Assembly: GCF_018728565.1 (NCBI RefSeq)
Contig: NZ_JACSOI010000001.1
Coordinates: 1,240,001 to 1,304,000 of the forward strand
Reading direction: 5' to 3'
DNA: 64,000 bases
Source: Zobellia russellii
GTDB lineage: Bacteria > Bacteroidota > Bacteroidia > Flavobacteriales > Flavobacteriaceae
Part shown: positions 17,126 to 25,921 of the stretch, piece after piece
Numbering within the stretch: the first letter of the stretch is position 1
Layout: every line of letters starts with the position of its first letter
The notes under the pieces: model-generated
What the model was told of the DNA's origin: nothing
The model's input: only the letters and a program-made list of their open reading frames with translations
Database searches by the model: none
Translations under genes and position numbers: made by a program

Positions 17126-18265
17126 TTATTTCAACTCTGTGATTTCATTTAGAATATACTTCACTTTTTCGTTTTGAGATACTTTCATTGCTTCAATTAT
17201 TTCTGTACACACTAACTTATAATTTACAGTTTCAACTGTAAGACCTTGCAATAATTCTGGATTACTATCTCCGCTATATTCCTTTTCATCTTCAAGGTTA
17301 AAAATTCTCCAAGTTCCTTTGTCGACATCAATTTGAACTAAATAACCGATAAATTCTTTTGTTTCTTCAGCGAGTTCTTCAGATGAATTCAGTACGTCAT
17401 AAATCTTTTTTGCATTGACAGAATTTATTCTTGTAAAGTGAACTTTTTCTTGGTTTGGTGAATACCATTTATGTTTAATTACGAGATTATCATCAATTAT
17501 TTTCTTTACTAGTTTTTTTAAAGTACTTACTGAATGACCTTTGACACTACGCAATATTTCTAGATAACTATCTTCATTATCAAAGTCAGATATTATCTTA
17601 CTCAACTTTTCAAGTCCCATTTCGATGATTGCATTACCAAATAAGTCCGTGTGTGAAGTCGAATATAGATGAACATTAAATGAGCTATGCGAAGAAGCAA
17701 ATGCTCTTAACTTATAATTCTTTGGTAAGTAGTATGATTTTTTATCTTTTACTTTTCGATTGAAAAGTTCTTTCTTATAAGTATTTTCTAAGATTATTTG
17801 ATAAAGTTTCATGATATCTCCCAAATCATCTGCCTCTATACTGTAATTGTCTTCTTCATCTGATATTGCCAAATGAACAACGGCATTAGAATATTCAATT
17901 GATTCATTTACGATTATATCGTCCGATTTTTCATGATTTTTAAAATTGAAACCTGGTTCTGGAAGATATTCATTTGGTAAAACATCTATATCAAGAGCAT
18001 TAGCAATAACATTATCCTCAATCGTATTAAAAGTGAACCATTGTTTAATTTCTGGACTTTCGAATATATCTCTCAAATCTAAACTGCCATTGAGGAAACC
18101 TATTAGCTTATTCTTAGAGATTTGCACCGCAATAAAATTAGCTTCATCGTCTTCATATGTTGCCAACATACATAGGTAGTCAGTCCCTACAACGTCATTC
18201 GCAATGAAAATATGCGGAAAGTCATAGTAGACCAGAATTTGCGATATGTTTAAGACTCTATTCAA
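17126..18265 (-). CDS. Hypothetical protein, possible DUF6575 N-terminus
   Basis: A 379-aa protein with a TTG start that overlaps the upstream gene's end by 8 bp. The N-terminal 130 residues (ILVYYDFPHIFIANDVVGTDYLC and following) remind me of the DUF6575 domain, but I cannot confirm it. Residues 185-290 are basic and helical. There is no signal peptide or membrane segment. With its partner gene it forms a two-gene accessory unit next to dispersed repeat copy 2. Function unknown; it is not obviously linked to aromatic degradation. Confidence 0.75.
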   Translation of the reverse strand: MNRVLNISQILVYYDFPHIFIANDVVGTDYLCMLATYEDDEANFIAVQISKNKLIGFLNGSLDLRDIFESPEIKQWFTFNTIEDNVIANALDIDVLPNEYLPEPGFNFKNHEKSDDIIVNESIEYSNAVVHLAISDEEDNYSIEADDLGDIMKLYQIILENTYKKELFNRKVKDKKSYYLPKNYKLRAFASSHSSFNVHLYSTSHTDLFGNAIIEMGLEKLSKIISDFDNEDSYLEILRSVKGHSVSTLKKLVKKIIDDNLVIKHKWYSPNQEKVHFTRINSVNAKKIYDVLNSSEELAEETKEFIGYLVQIDVDKGTWRIFNLEDEKEYSGDSNPELLQGLTVETVNYKLVCTEIIEAMKVSQNEKVKYILNEITELK

Positions 18266-18704
18266 TTGTCTTAATTATTACATTGTTTGTTTCAAAATTA
18301 GTGCTTCTCCACCAAGAATAATGATTAGGGTCTTTAAATGTTTTTAATACTAAACCATCTTTTTGATTAAGTTCAAGTTCCAAAACAGCCTTCCATTTAT
18401 TCTTATATAACGGAAGTTTTGACATATTTATGCACTTATTAATTTCATCGAAAACAGATGTTGAGCGAGCAACGCATTCATCAACCCCTTTAAATCTTGC
18501 ATTTGGTTTTAACGCTCTTTGAGATTGAAAGTTTATTTCATCTGTACTCTCAGTTGTTGCAAGTCTAAAAACTTTAAATTTGTCCGGTACGAAAGCTTCG
18601 TTTGGTGGACATTTTTCAGGTAAATCTTCAATCCAACTCATTAAGGTGTTAGTTTTTCTATGTTTTACAACGTACGGATATATGTAATCATACATAAACC
18701 ACAC
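18258..18704 (-). CDS. Hypothetical protein, 148 aa, partner of the 379-aa protein
   Basis: Not recognised. The start is a GTG at 18704; the ATG three codons later (18695) is equally possible. It is soluble, Trp-rich at the C-terminus (HYSWWRST), with CPPNEAF and DECVARSTSVFDEI. It overlaps the next gene by 8 bp, so the products are probably made together and may interact. Confidence 0.65.
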   Translation of the reverse strand: MWFMYDYIYPYVVKHRKTNTLMSWIEDLPEKCPPNEAFVPDKFKVFRLATTESTDEINFQSQRALKPNARFKGVDECVARSTSVFDEINKCINMSKLPLYKNKWKAVLELELNQKDGLVLKTFKDPNHYSWWRSTNFETNNVIIKTIE

Positions 18705-18808
18705 TACAGGTAATTCTAAATTCTAAAGCGGTAGACGGAGGTATGCTTTAGTATTCAATGGAAAGGTAAATAAACTTAATGGTACTAAATTACGGGAAAG
18801 CGTAAAGT

Positions 18809-18833
18809 TTGGTTGATGGTTGATGGTTGATGG
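18809..18833. repeat. Short tandem repeat of TTGATGG
   Basis: Three consecutive 7-bp TTGATGG units preceded by a TTGG. It lies between the hypothetical cassette and the YcxB-like gene and has no evident role. Confidence 0.6.
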
Positions 18834-18858
18834 ATTCTATAGGGTAGTTAGGAGTTGT

Positions 18859-19350
18859 TTATTTTTTTCGTTCAAAAAACGCTATTTCAGCTTGTGTTAG
18901 CTCTTCTTTAGCTAAAGAAATTACAAATTGCTGTCGTTGGTTTACCACCAACACAAACCTATCTTTTGTAGCACTTATTTTCTTGATCCAATTCCAATCC
19001 TTGGTTTCTACCAAGTCTTTATTCCTATGCCTAATTGTTATCTTTTCTTCAGCAAATGTTACCTCCGCATCAAATTCCATTTTTTTACCCTGAACCCTGG
19101 CGGCCATGATCATTATTGGAAATACGATCAGCAGTAAACCAAAAAAATAGATCAGAAAAGAGGTGATGAAATTATACTGCTTTACAGGCACCACAACCGC
19201 AATCATTAGGGTTGCCAAAAGGTAGCTCCACACACTTTTTTTAAAGAAGAAATACATTTTTCCGCTCATGATATGCTTAAAATTGGATACTACGCTCTTC
19301 GTTACCATATTACACCTGTTCTTTTTTAGTTTTCTCAATATATGCCACAT
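18859..19350 (-). CDS. Membrane protein with YcxB-like C-terminal domain
   Basis: A 163-aa protein with two adjacent transmembrane segments (about 42-60 and 65-86) separated by a short turn. A cytoplasmic beta-rich domain follows (FDAEVTFAEEKITIRH, DWNWIKKISATKDRFVLVV), resembling the YcxB-like fold. Function unknown. The N-terminal 13 residues before MVTKS are very basic, so a start at the internal Met is possible. Confidence 0.65.
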   Translation of the reverse strand: MWHILRKLKKNRCNMVTKSVVSNFKHIMSGKMYFFFKKSVWSYLLATLMIAVVVPVKQYNFITSFLIYFFGLLLIVFPIMIMAARVQGKKMEFDAEVTFAEEKITIRHRNKDLVETKDWNWIKKISATKDRFVLVVNQRQQFVISLAKEELTQAEIAFFERKK

Positions 19351-19724
19351 AGTGTTATAACCCTATGTTAGCACTTTTGGTTACCTACCGCTATTAAAAA
19401 GTAACGATACGATTTACATATTGTTGTTTTCTGCATTGAAACCTAGCGCATAAAAAGGGTACTAAAATTATGTAAAGAAATGATTGCTGTTGTTGTAGGT
19501 TTACTAACGCTAAAACTATTGTTCCGGAATTGGTATTTAGGGCAGTATAAATGCAATACAGCAAAGAGCGTATTCAGTCATTGGGTCTACCAGTCACTGG
19601 AGTTTTAATTCAAGGATAAGAGTAATCCCCTTGGCTAGCAAAATTGGGAAGTTCAATTTTACAGATTTTAGAATGAAAATTAAAGCATAATTCAACAAAG
19701 ACAGAAACCTAAAAAGCTTGCTGA
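19351..19724. other. Intergenic stretch, only a 42-codon ORF
   Basis: No assignable feature. A + strand ORF at 19480-19608 encodes 42 residues with a hydrophobic N-terminus (MIAVVVGLLTLKLLF). It has no recognised relatives and is probably chance or a gene remnant. Confidence 0.4.
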
Positions 19725-20318
19725 TTACTTTGAAAACTTCTGCTTATAAACCCGGTACAGCTGTAAAAGCATTACAGGTACAAAATGGGCCAAAGCTCCG
19801 GCCATACTACCTTCTTCTCCTTGTAGCCCAAGAAGTGCCCAATGAGCGAAAGCCATAATAGCAGCCAGATACACCCATTGTTGTAACTTTTTCCAATTGC
19901 GCCCCATTCGTTTGACTGCTGCATTGGTACTCGTCATAGCTAAAGGAATAAACACGAAAAAGGCAATCCACCCCGTTAATATTGATAGCTCTATTGATTC
20001 GTTTACTATTTTAGAAATTGGAAATTCCAGCACATAAAAAATGGTATGGAGTAAGGTATAGGCAAATGCCGCAACACCAAAAAAGCGTCTATTTCTTAAT
20101 AACCATTGCGCTACTTTCGTTTTAGGGAACATTAAACGTATTGGCGTTGCAATAAGACTTATAATCAACATACGAGCAGCAAATTCTCCGGTAATATGCA
20201 TGATATCTTCATACTTAAATTGTCCTTTTGCGTAATCTAAGGTCATCATAACGCCCGGTATGGCCAATAGAAGCCAAAGCATATATTTTCCTGTAAGAAG
20301 TGATTTTAAATTGTTCAT
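19725..20318 (-). CDS. Ferric-reductase-like / MsrQ-type heme membrane protein
   Basis: A 197-aa integral membrane protein with about six hydrophobic segments and His residues at positions expected for b-heme binding (MHITGEF, YTLLHTIFY, AFAHWALLG). The stretch RRFFGVAAFAYTLLH is typical of the MsrQ/YedZ branch of ferric-reductase-like proteins, which passes electrons to a periplasmic partner. No MsrP partner is nearby. It follows the aromatic MFS transporter by 41 bp in the same direction and may be its last cotranscribed gene. A link with the Rieske system is speculative. Confidence 0.75.
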   Translation of the reverse strand: MNNLKSLLTGKYMLWLLLAIPGVMMTLDYAKGQFKYEDIMHITGEFAARMLIISLIATPIRLMFPKTKVAQWLLRNRRFFGVAAFAYTLLHTIFYVLEFPISKIVNESIELSILTGWIAFFVFIPLAMTSTNAAVKRMGRNWKKLQQWVYLAAIMAFAHWALLGLQGEEGSMAGALAHFVPVMLLQLYRVYKQKFSK

Positions 20319-20359
20319 TGTTGATCGCTTTGAGCAATACTTGTTTATGCTCTGTTTTT

Positions 20360-21658
20360 CTAAGAAATTTCCTTTGATGAAATAAAATAGGTAACCACCC
20401 CTGCCAAAAGCGCAGGAACGGCAAAAATCATAAAATTGGCGGACATCGAAAGCCCCATACCTACGAGTACACCGCCAAGTGCAGGACCCAATACACCTCC
20501 CAGTCTACCTGCACCAATGGCCCAGCCCAGACCTGTAGTTCTAAATTCTGTGGGATACATACGGGCAGCCACGGCATACAGCCCAACAAAACCACCTTGT
20601 AGGGTAAAACCTAGTAGTCCAAAGACTATCAGTATAAAATCTGAACCCACAAATACACTGAACATTGCCATTAAAACAGCTGTTATTCCCAAGAACAGGG
20701 CAATGGTTTTTTTAAGTCCCATTTTAGATGAAATATACCCTTGTATGACAATACCGAAAAATGCACCTACATTAAAAACCGTACCCGAGTAAATGGCCAG
20801 TTCCATAGACAAGCCCGCATTCGTAGCCAGTTTTGGAATCCAACTGACGAGAAAATACAAACATCCGAAGGCAAAAAATAAGGCTACCCATAACTGAATA
20901 GTAGATCGTTTGTATTTTTTAGAAAGCAATTGATTTACAGGAATACCCAACGATTTAGCCGGTTTTTCTGGTAAGGTAGAAATTTCAGGTATTTTTAATT
21001 TAGTTAAAAGACGATTAACCTTCACAAGTGCATGCTTTGGTTGCCTTCTTACATAATATTCAATGGATTCCGAAAGGAATATAAAAATTAACGGAATAGT
21101 AATAAATGAAGCCAAGCCTGCTAATTTAAACATCATTTGCCATCCGCTAGATGGCACAACAGACGCTGCTAGATACCCAGCCAAAACTGCCCCAACAGGA
21201 TAACCAGCTATAACAAAACTTACCCAAAAATCTTTAGATTTATTTGGTGTGTATTCGGCCGTTAAAGATGCGGTACTGGCGAGCATACTACCAATGCCTA
21301 AGCCACTAATAAAACGTAGAAAAATTAATTGCGGTACTGTTTCTGTGTAACCTGTTAAAAATATACTTGTACCCATTAAAAAGGCACTTATTAAAATCAT
21401 TTTTTTTCGACCAATCTTATCCGCATATGGCGCCAGCAATAATGCACCCAATGCCATACCTGCAAGACCGGCGCTAAATACGACACCCAAAGCCTCGGGA
21501 CCAACAGCCCACGATTTAGCGATTGCAGGGGCGCAATATGAAATGACCAGCACATCCATACCATCTAAAATGTTCATTAAAAAACAAACGAATATGGTAG
21601 CGTATTGCATGGTAGAGATGGCACGCTCATCTAACTGCAGTGCAATTGGTTTAGACAT
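20360..21658 (-). CDS. MFS transporter, aromatic acid:H+ symporter type
   Basis: A 432-aa, 12-TM permease. NILDGMDVLVISYCAPAIAKSW in TM1 and ADKIGRKK in the first cytoplasmic loop are typical of the AAHS group (PcaK, BenK, VanK). A long central loop lies near residues 205-245. It comes 24 bp after the reductase gene in the vanA-vanB-MFS operon, so it probably imports the methoxylated aromatic acid that the Rieske enzyme demethylates (inference). Confidence 0.9.
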   Translation of the reverse strand: MSKPIALQLDERAISTMQYATIFVCFLMNILDGMDVLVISYCAPAIAKSWAVGPEALGVVFSAGLAGMALGALLLAPYADKIGRKKMILISAFLMGTSIFLTGYTETVPQLIFLRFISGLGIGSMLASTASLTAEYTPNKSKDFWVSFVIAGYPVGAVLAGYLAASVVPSSGWQMMFKLAGLASFITIPLIFIFLSESIEYYVRRQPKHALVKVNRLLTKLKIPEISTLPEKPAKSLGIPVNQLLSKKYKRSTIQLWVALFFAFGCLYFLVSWIPKLATNAGLSMELAIYSGTVFNVGAFFGIVIQGYISSKMGLKKTIALFLGITAVLMAMFSVFVGSDFILIVFGLLGFTLQGGFVGLYAVAARMYPTEFRTTGLGWAIGAGRLGGVLGPALGGVLVGMGLSMSANFMIFAVPALLAGVVTYFISSKEIS

Positions 21659-21682
21659 TTTATTTGGTATTAGACGTTGTAA

Positions 21683-22660
21683 CTATCCCCTATAAGCAGT
21701 GTCTATGGTAATATTACCATTGGCAACCCTGCTTACACAGGCACACATTTTTTTATTTTCACCTTTTTCTTCTTCGCTGAAAAAGAAATCGCGATGATCA
21801 ATATCGCCAGAATATTCAAGAATATCTACTTGACATAATCCGCATTCTCCTTTTTTGCAATCATACATGACATCTATTTTTGCATCAAGTAAAGCTGACA
21901 ATAAGGTTTGATTTTCATTTACCTGTACTTCTCTATTAAACCTTGGTAATTTAACAGTGTATGCCTGGGGAGCAAACAAACCCGAAGCCCCAAAAGTCTC
22001 GAACCGTAAATTTTGATTATTTAACGGTCCATTTTCCCACGTCTTTCGAACTGCATTCATTAAACCAATGGGTCCGCATAGGTATACTTGCGTTTCAATA
22101 TCGCAAGATTTTAAAATCTTTGACGTATCAAAAAAACCATCAATATCACTATAATGTACTGTTAAACGTTGCCCCAATACCTTTTGTAATACTTCTATAT
22201 AAGGCATTTCTTGGGCAGACCTGCCCAAATATAACATGCGTACATTCTTGTCAGTTTTTGCTATCAACTCTTCTGCCATCCCTAGAATGGGCGTAATTCC
22301 AATACCGCCTGCTATAAGTAGATAATTTGAAGTATTAAAACTAAGTTCAAAGTGATTGGTGGGCTGTGAAATGCGCAATTTGCTACCTTCTTTTAATCCC
22401 CACATATATTTGGACCCGCCACGGCTTGCGGGCAAACGTTTTACCGCTATGGTATAGGGTTTATTTGAACCGTACCGCCCAACCAAAGAGTAACTCCTGA
22501 TTTCTGGCAAGTCATTGATCAAAACAGCAATATCTAAATGTGATCCCACTGTAAAGGCCGCTGTGTCACCTGCAGGGATAATTTGAATTTGCATTACATT
22601 ATCTGCAACTTTTTCCATTTTACCCACCACGGCATCTTCCCAAGTATTCCTATATCTCAT
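21683..22660 (-). CDS. vanB: Vanillate O-demethylase-type ferredoxin reductase
   Basis: Electron-transfer partner of the Rieske oxygenase, 325 aa. The order is an FMN-binding domain (RSYSLVGRYG), an NAD-binding domain (GGIGITPILGMAEEL, YLCGPIGLM), and a C-terminal plant-type 2Fe-2S domain (DCKKGECGLCQVDI with a later Cys in KKMCACVS). This is the phthalate-dioxygenase-reductase order used by VanB. Its ATG overlaps the vanA stop as TAATG. Confidence 0.9.
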   Translation of the reverse strand: MRYRNTWEDAVVGKMEKVADNVMQIQIIPAGDTAAFTVGSHLDIAVLINDLPEIRSYSLVGRYGSNKPYTIAVKRLPASRGGSKYMWGLKEGSKLRISQPTNHFELSFNTSNYLLIAGGIGITPILGMAEELIAKTDKNVRMLYLGRSAQEMPYIEVLQKVLGQRLTVHYSDIDGFFDTSKILKSCDIETQVYLCGPIGLMNAVRKTWENGPLNNQNLRFETFGASGLFAPQAYTVKLPRFNREVQVNENQTLLSALLDAKIDVMYDCKKGECGLCQVDILEYSGDIDHRDFFFSEEEKGENKKMCACVSRVANGNITIDTAYRG

Positions 22661-23721
22661 TAGTCCTTCTTTTCTTTTGCGACCATATTATCAGTAATTC
22701 TTCTTGCCCACATGGCCCCGGCATCTATGTTCAAATTATAAAATTCACGATCCGGGTTTTCGTTGATTGCCTTTTGTTGGGCCTCTAAAATATCCTCATC
22801 CTGAGAAAAAATATGGGCGACCCCATTTTTAAGTTCTGTGGTATTGCTTTGGTCCTTTAAGTTATAATTTCTGCTAAAGGCCCAGAAATAAAGACAGGTC
22901 TGGTTCGTAGATGGTGTTATGGTATTTAATACGTAGCCATTGACCCCTTTTGACCTATCACCTTCTTGAGCGCCTGTATTTGCTAGGGCTACGCCGACAT
23001 CTATATTTACGGTACAGGGAGCTTCAAATTTTATGATCTGCCAACGATCTACGGTACCATCATGGTCAAATACTTTGTTCAATTGCCCTTTCCAAAATGG
23101 TGGTGGCTGTATATCTTTCATCCATCGCGTAACGGTCGCCGTTTTCTCATCGTAGTGTACATCAAAGGGTGCTTCTGCCACATTACGGTCACCAATAGTT
23201 TCTGAATGTACAAAGGTTTCGTGGGTAAGGTCCATCAAATTATCAACCACCAACCTGTAATTACAGTGCACTTTGATCATTTGTCCGTCACCTGCCCAGT
23301 CCGGATCATCGTTCCAATGCATATCCGGAATTTTTGATTCATCGGCCAATGCCGGGTTGCCCATCCATACCCAAATAAAACGATATTTCTGAATTACAGG
23401 ATAGGAGCGAACACAGGCAGATGGGTTTATGGTTTCTTGCGATGGCATATACGAACAACGCCCATCACTATTATACTCAAGCCCATGATAGCCACAAACA
23501 ACCGTATCATCCCTTAAACTACCTTTGGACAAGGGCAATAGTCTATGCCAGCAAGCATCCTCCAAAGCTATTGGCGTTCCATCTTTTTTTCGATATAACA
23601 CCAAAGGCTTGTTACAAATAGTGCGAGGCAATAATTTATGCTTCAGTTCCACATCCCAAGCAACCGCATACCAAGCGTTCATGGGGAAAGATTCGTTCAT
23701 GGTAAAAGTATGTGTAGACAT
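22660..23721 (-). CDS. vanA: Rieske non-heme iron oxygenase, VanA-type O-demethylase
   Basis: A 353-aa oxygenase. The Rieske 2Fe-2S ligands are Cys57/His59 and Cys76/His79 (CWHRLLPL and CGYHGLEYN). The mononuclear iron site is in NLMDLTHETFVH (His167, His172). Length and motifs fit VanA-like O-demethylases; relatives also demethylate dicamba or other methoxy-aromatics, so vanillate is only the default substrate. The gene heads the vanA-vanB-MFS operon, divergent from the cyclase gene. If the product is protocatechuate, the island's pca operon could use it. Confidence 0.88.
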   Translation of the reverse strand: MSTHTFTMNESFPMNAWYAVAWDVELKHKLLPRTICNKPLVLYRKKDGTPIALEDACWHRLLPLSKGSLRDDTVVCGYHGLEYNSDGRCSYMPSQETINPSACVRSYPVIQKYRFIWVWMGNPALADESKIPDMHWNDDPDWAGDGQMIKVHCNYRLVVDNLMDLTHETFVHSETIGDRNVAEAPFDVHYDEKTATVTRWMKDIQPPPFWKGQLNKVFDHDGTVDRWQIIKFEAPCTVNIDVGVALANTGAQEGDRSKGVNGYVLNTITPSTNQTCLYFWAFSRNYNLKDQSNTTELKNGVAHIFSQDEDILEAQQKAINENPDREFYNLNIDAGAMWARRITDNMVAKEKKD

Positions 23722-23804
23722 GATGTTATTTTATAGGATTATCTGCTAAACCTTATGATTTAGAATACAATTTGACACATTTTTAATAAATTTCACAATA
23801 AAGG

Positions 23805-23846
23805 ATTGATATTGAATATATTTAGCGTACAAATGATTCAATTTTA
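23805..23846 (+). promoter_or_regulatory. Shared regulatory element, copy A (vanA/cyclase intergenic)
   Basis: Matches ATTGATWTWGAATA, 15 bp, TGATTCA. The same arrangement occurs at 25776-25817 and 33401-33442. It is centred between divergent vanA (start 23721) and the cyclase gene (start 23940), so it could serve both directions. The likely binder is the AraC protein at 24726-25631 (inference). Confidence 0.6.
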
Positions 23847-23939
23847 TTAATTCTTTTTATCAACTTTACAAAAGTATCCTGCAAAAAATAGGATTTATTT
23901 ATAAAGCCCATACTAAAAATGTATTATTACCAATAGAAT

Positions 23940-24698
23940 ATGAAAATAATTGACTTATCCGTAACCATTTCAGACAAAGTAAAAGAGCCTTTCCCTACCG
24001 CCATTAATTATGAAGACCACAAAGAAGGGGCCAAAACCATGGGTAAGATTTTATTCGACGGTTTAGGTAATGTATTCCCAGATGGAAATGGCCCTGCCGG
24101 AGAATTTTTAACGGTAAATAGTCATGCGGGGACTCATGTTGATGCTCCCTACCATTATTACCCAACCTGTAATGGCGAACCATCAAGAACAATTGATGAA
24201 ATGCCCCTGGATTGGTTTTTTAGAGATGGAGTTGTGTTGGACTTTACGGATAAGCCCGCCGGTTATATGTTTGAACCAAACGATTTAAAAGAGAAATTAG
24301 CCGCCATTAAATACACCTTAAAACCTTACGATATTGTTCTAATTCGTTGTGATGCTTCCAAACATTTACATGAAGAAGATTTTACCAGCAGGCATGTTGG
24401 TGCTTCTGCAAAAGCAACCCATTGGCTAATAGACCAAGGCATTAAGGTTATGGGTACAGATGGATGGAGTTGGGACATTCCTCTACACCTACAAGCTAAG
24501 GATTACAGATCAAATCCTAGACCAGGGATCATTTGGCAAGCACACTACGTGGGTATTGAAAAAGAATACTGCCAAATAGAAAAATTGGCTAACTTGGACA
24601 AACTTCCCCCTTTTGGATTTAAAGTGGCGTGTTTTCCAGCAAAAATTGAAAAGGCCAGCGCAGGATGGACCAGAGCTGTTGCTATTTTAGAAGAGTAA
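23940..24698 (+). CDS. Cyclase-family (kynurenine-formamidase-like) metal hydrolase
   Basis: A 252-aa protein of the cyclase superfamily (PF04199 type). The metal-binding signature HAGTHVDAPYHY is intact, and GASAKATHWLIDQGIKVMGTDGWSWD is characteristic. Members hydrolyse amides, lactones or ring carbonyls. In aromatic clusters they may act on a ring-cleavage product or lactone. It is followed 27 bp later by the AraC gene and carries element A upstream. It is probably part of the same pathway; the reaction is unknown. Confidence 0.88.
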   Translation: MKIIDLSVTISDKVKEPFPTAINYEDHKEGAKTMGKILFDGLGNVFPDGNGPAGEFLTVNSHAGTHVDAPYHYYPTCNGEPSRTIDEMPLDWFFRDGVVLDFTDKPAGYMFEPNDLKEKLAAIKYTLKPYDIVLIRCDASKHLHEEDFTSRHVGASAKATHWLIDQGIKVMGTDGWSWDIPLHLQAKDYRSNPRPGIIWQAHYVGIEKEYCQIEKLANLDKLPPFGFKVACFPAKIEKASAGWTRAVAILEE

Positions 24699-24725
24699 TC
24701 TGTAGTATTTATTTGTTTAGTATTC

Positions 24726-25631
24726 ATGGGAAACGAAAAGAACATACCAACGTTAAGTTCATATGAAATATCTAATTTTCATATGCATTCTATTGATTGG
24801 TTGCCCATAATATCCAACACAAGACATGATGATTTCCATATCAATAGGATTGATGATATAAGTGACAAGAAACGTTTTCATGTACTACCGCATCGTAAAA
24901 CTTTTCACGATTTCTTTTTTTTAACCAAAGGAACCTCTAGAAGAAGTAAGGGTTTAAATAGTTATGAAATTAAGGCTCCTGCTATTTTCTTTTTACCCGC
25001 ATACCAAATTACGGAGCATGATATGATCAGTGAAGATGCCCAAGGTTTTTACTGCCATTTTCATGAACGTATCCTTGATATATTCCCAAAAGGAATTTTG
25101 ACCGAACGCTTTGTGTTTTTTCAATACCAGTCTAATCCTATAGTCCAATTAAATACAAGAACACAGGAAATTATTGCCACTATTTTAGAGCGATTATTTA
25201 CTATATATAGAGGAGAGAGTTCTAGTAAAAACTTAATTTCCTTATACCTTATGACCATTTTTGAAGAACTGAAATCTGAAATGCCAGAGGTAAGAACCAA
25301 AAATAGAAAATCTAATTTTGAAATTACAAAACGGTACAAACATGCCCTTGCAAAACATATTTATGATTATCAAAATATAACCGACTATGCAGATTTGTTG
25401 AACGTTACACCAAACTACCTTAATAAATGTGTTAAAACCGCAATTGATAAAACCGCACAGGATCTTCTTAAAGAAATGCTCATCTTAGAAGCAAAAACTT
25501 TGATCAAACATTCTGAACTTAACATCTCGGAAATCGCCGTGAAACTTTGTAATCAGACCCCAAGTAATTTTGCGCGTTTTTTTAAAAAACAAACCGGACT
25601 TTCACCAAAAGAATACGCACAAACCAACTAG
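24726..25631 (+). CDS. AraC-family regulator of the second aromatic cluster
   Basis: A 301-aa regulator. The N-terminal cupin-like ligand domain (KTFHDFFFLTKGTSRRSKG) is followed by a C-terminal double HTH (DYADLLNVTPNYLNKCVKTA, then TPSNFARFFKKQTGLSPKEY). It is cotranscribed with the cyclase gene and lies between copies A and B of the shared 42-bp element, so it is the best candidate to bind all three copies. Confidence 0.9.
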   Translation: MGNEKNIPTLSSYEISNFHMHSIDWLPIISNTRHDDFHINRIDDISDKKRFHVLPHRKTFHDFFFLTKGTSRRSKGLNSYEIKAPAIFFLPAYQITEHDMISEDAQGFYCHFHERILDIFPKGILTERFVFFQYQSNPIVQLNTRTQEIIATILERLFTIYRGESSSKNLISLYLMTIFEELKSEMPEVRTKNRKSNFEITKRYKHALAKHIYDYQNITDYADLLNVTPNYLNKCVKTAIDKTAQDLLKEMLILEAKTLIKHSELNISEIAVKLCNQTPSNFARFFKKQTGLSPKEYAQTN

Positions 25632-25775
25632 TGTATTCCATTTTAAATTGCCCTTTATTCCCATTTTAAATTTTGCCACTTTCCGGTATTGATTCTGCTA
25701 AATGATTTTGTAGAAAAATTATATCTATTTGGATTGTGTTTAATCAAACCCTAAATTAAAAAAACATCAAAAAGA

Positions 25776-25817
25776 ATTGATTTTGAATAGTATAGTTCTT
25801 TTTTTGATTCACAATTA
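25776..25817 (+). promoter_or_regulatory. Shared regulatory element, copy B (TonB receptor)
   Basis: Same arrangement as copies A and C. GAAATTTG, a near match to the -7 consensus TAnnTTTG, begins 56 bp after the element's first base. That is exactly the offset at which TAAATTTG stands after copy C. The element ends 104 bp before the receptor ATG. Confidence 0.6.
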
Positions 25818-25878
25818 CCGTTATTATATTGGAAATTTGGAGACATCATTTTTGATATATTAATAAAATTTAAATATT

Positions 25879-25898
25879 AAAATGATAAATATCATTTT
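25879..25898. promoter_or_regulatory. Inverted repeat in the TonB receptor leader
   Basis: AAAATGAT, a 4-bp spacer, then ATCATTTT is a perfect 8-bp dyad, 23 bp before the receptor ATG. It may be an operator or a weak mRNA hairpin in the 5' leader. Confidence 0.35.
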
Positions 25899-25921
25899 TT
25901 ATCCAACTTAAACTAACTCAA

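Noticed and set aside
17113-18671. GTTGTAAAA inverted pair around the two-gene cassette as a match to the 17-bp inverted repeats
   Set aside because: Only 9 bp, and the right copy lies inside the coding region of the 148-aa protein.
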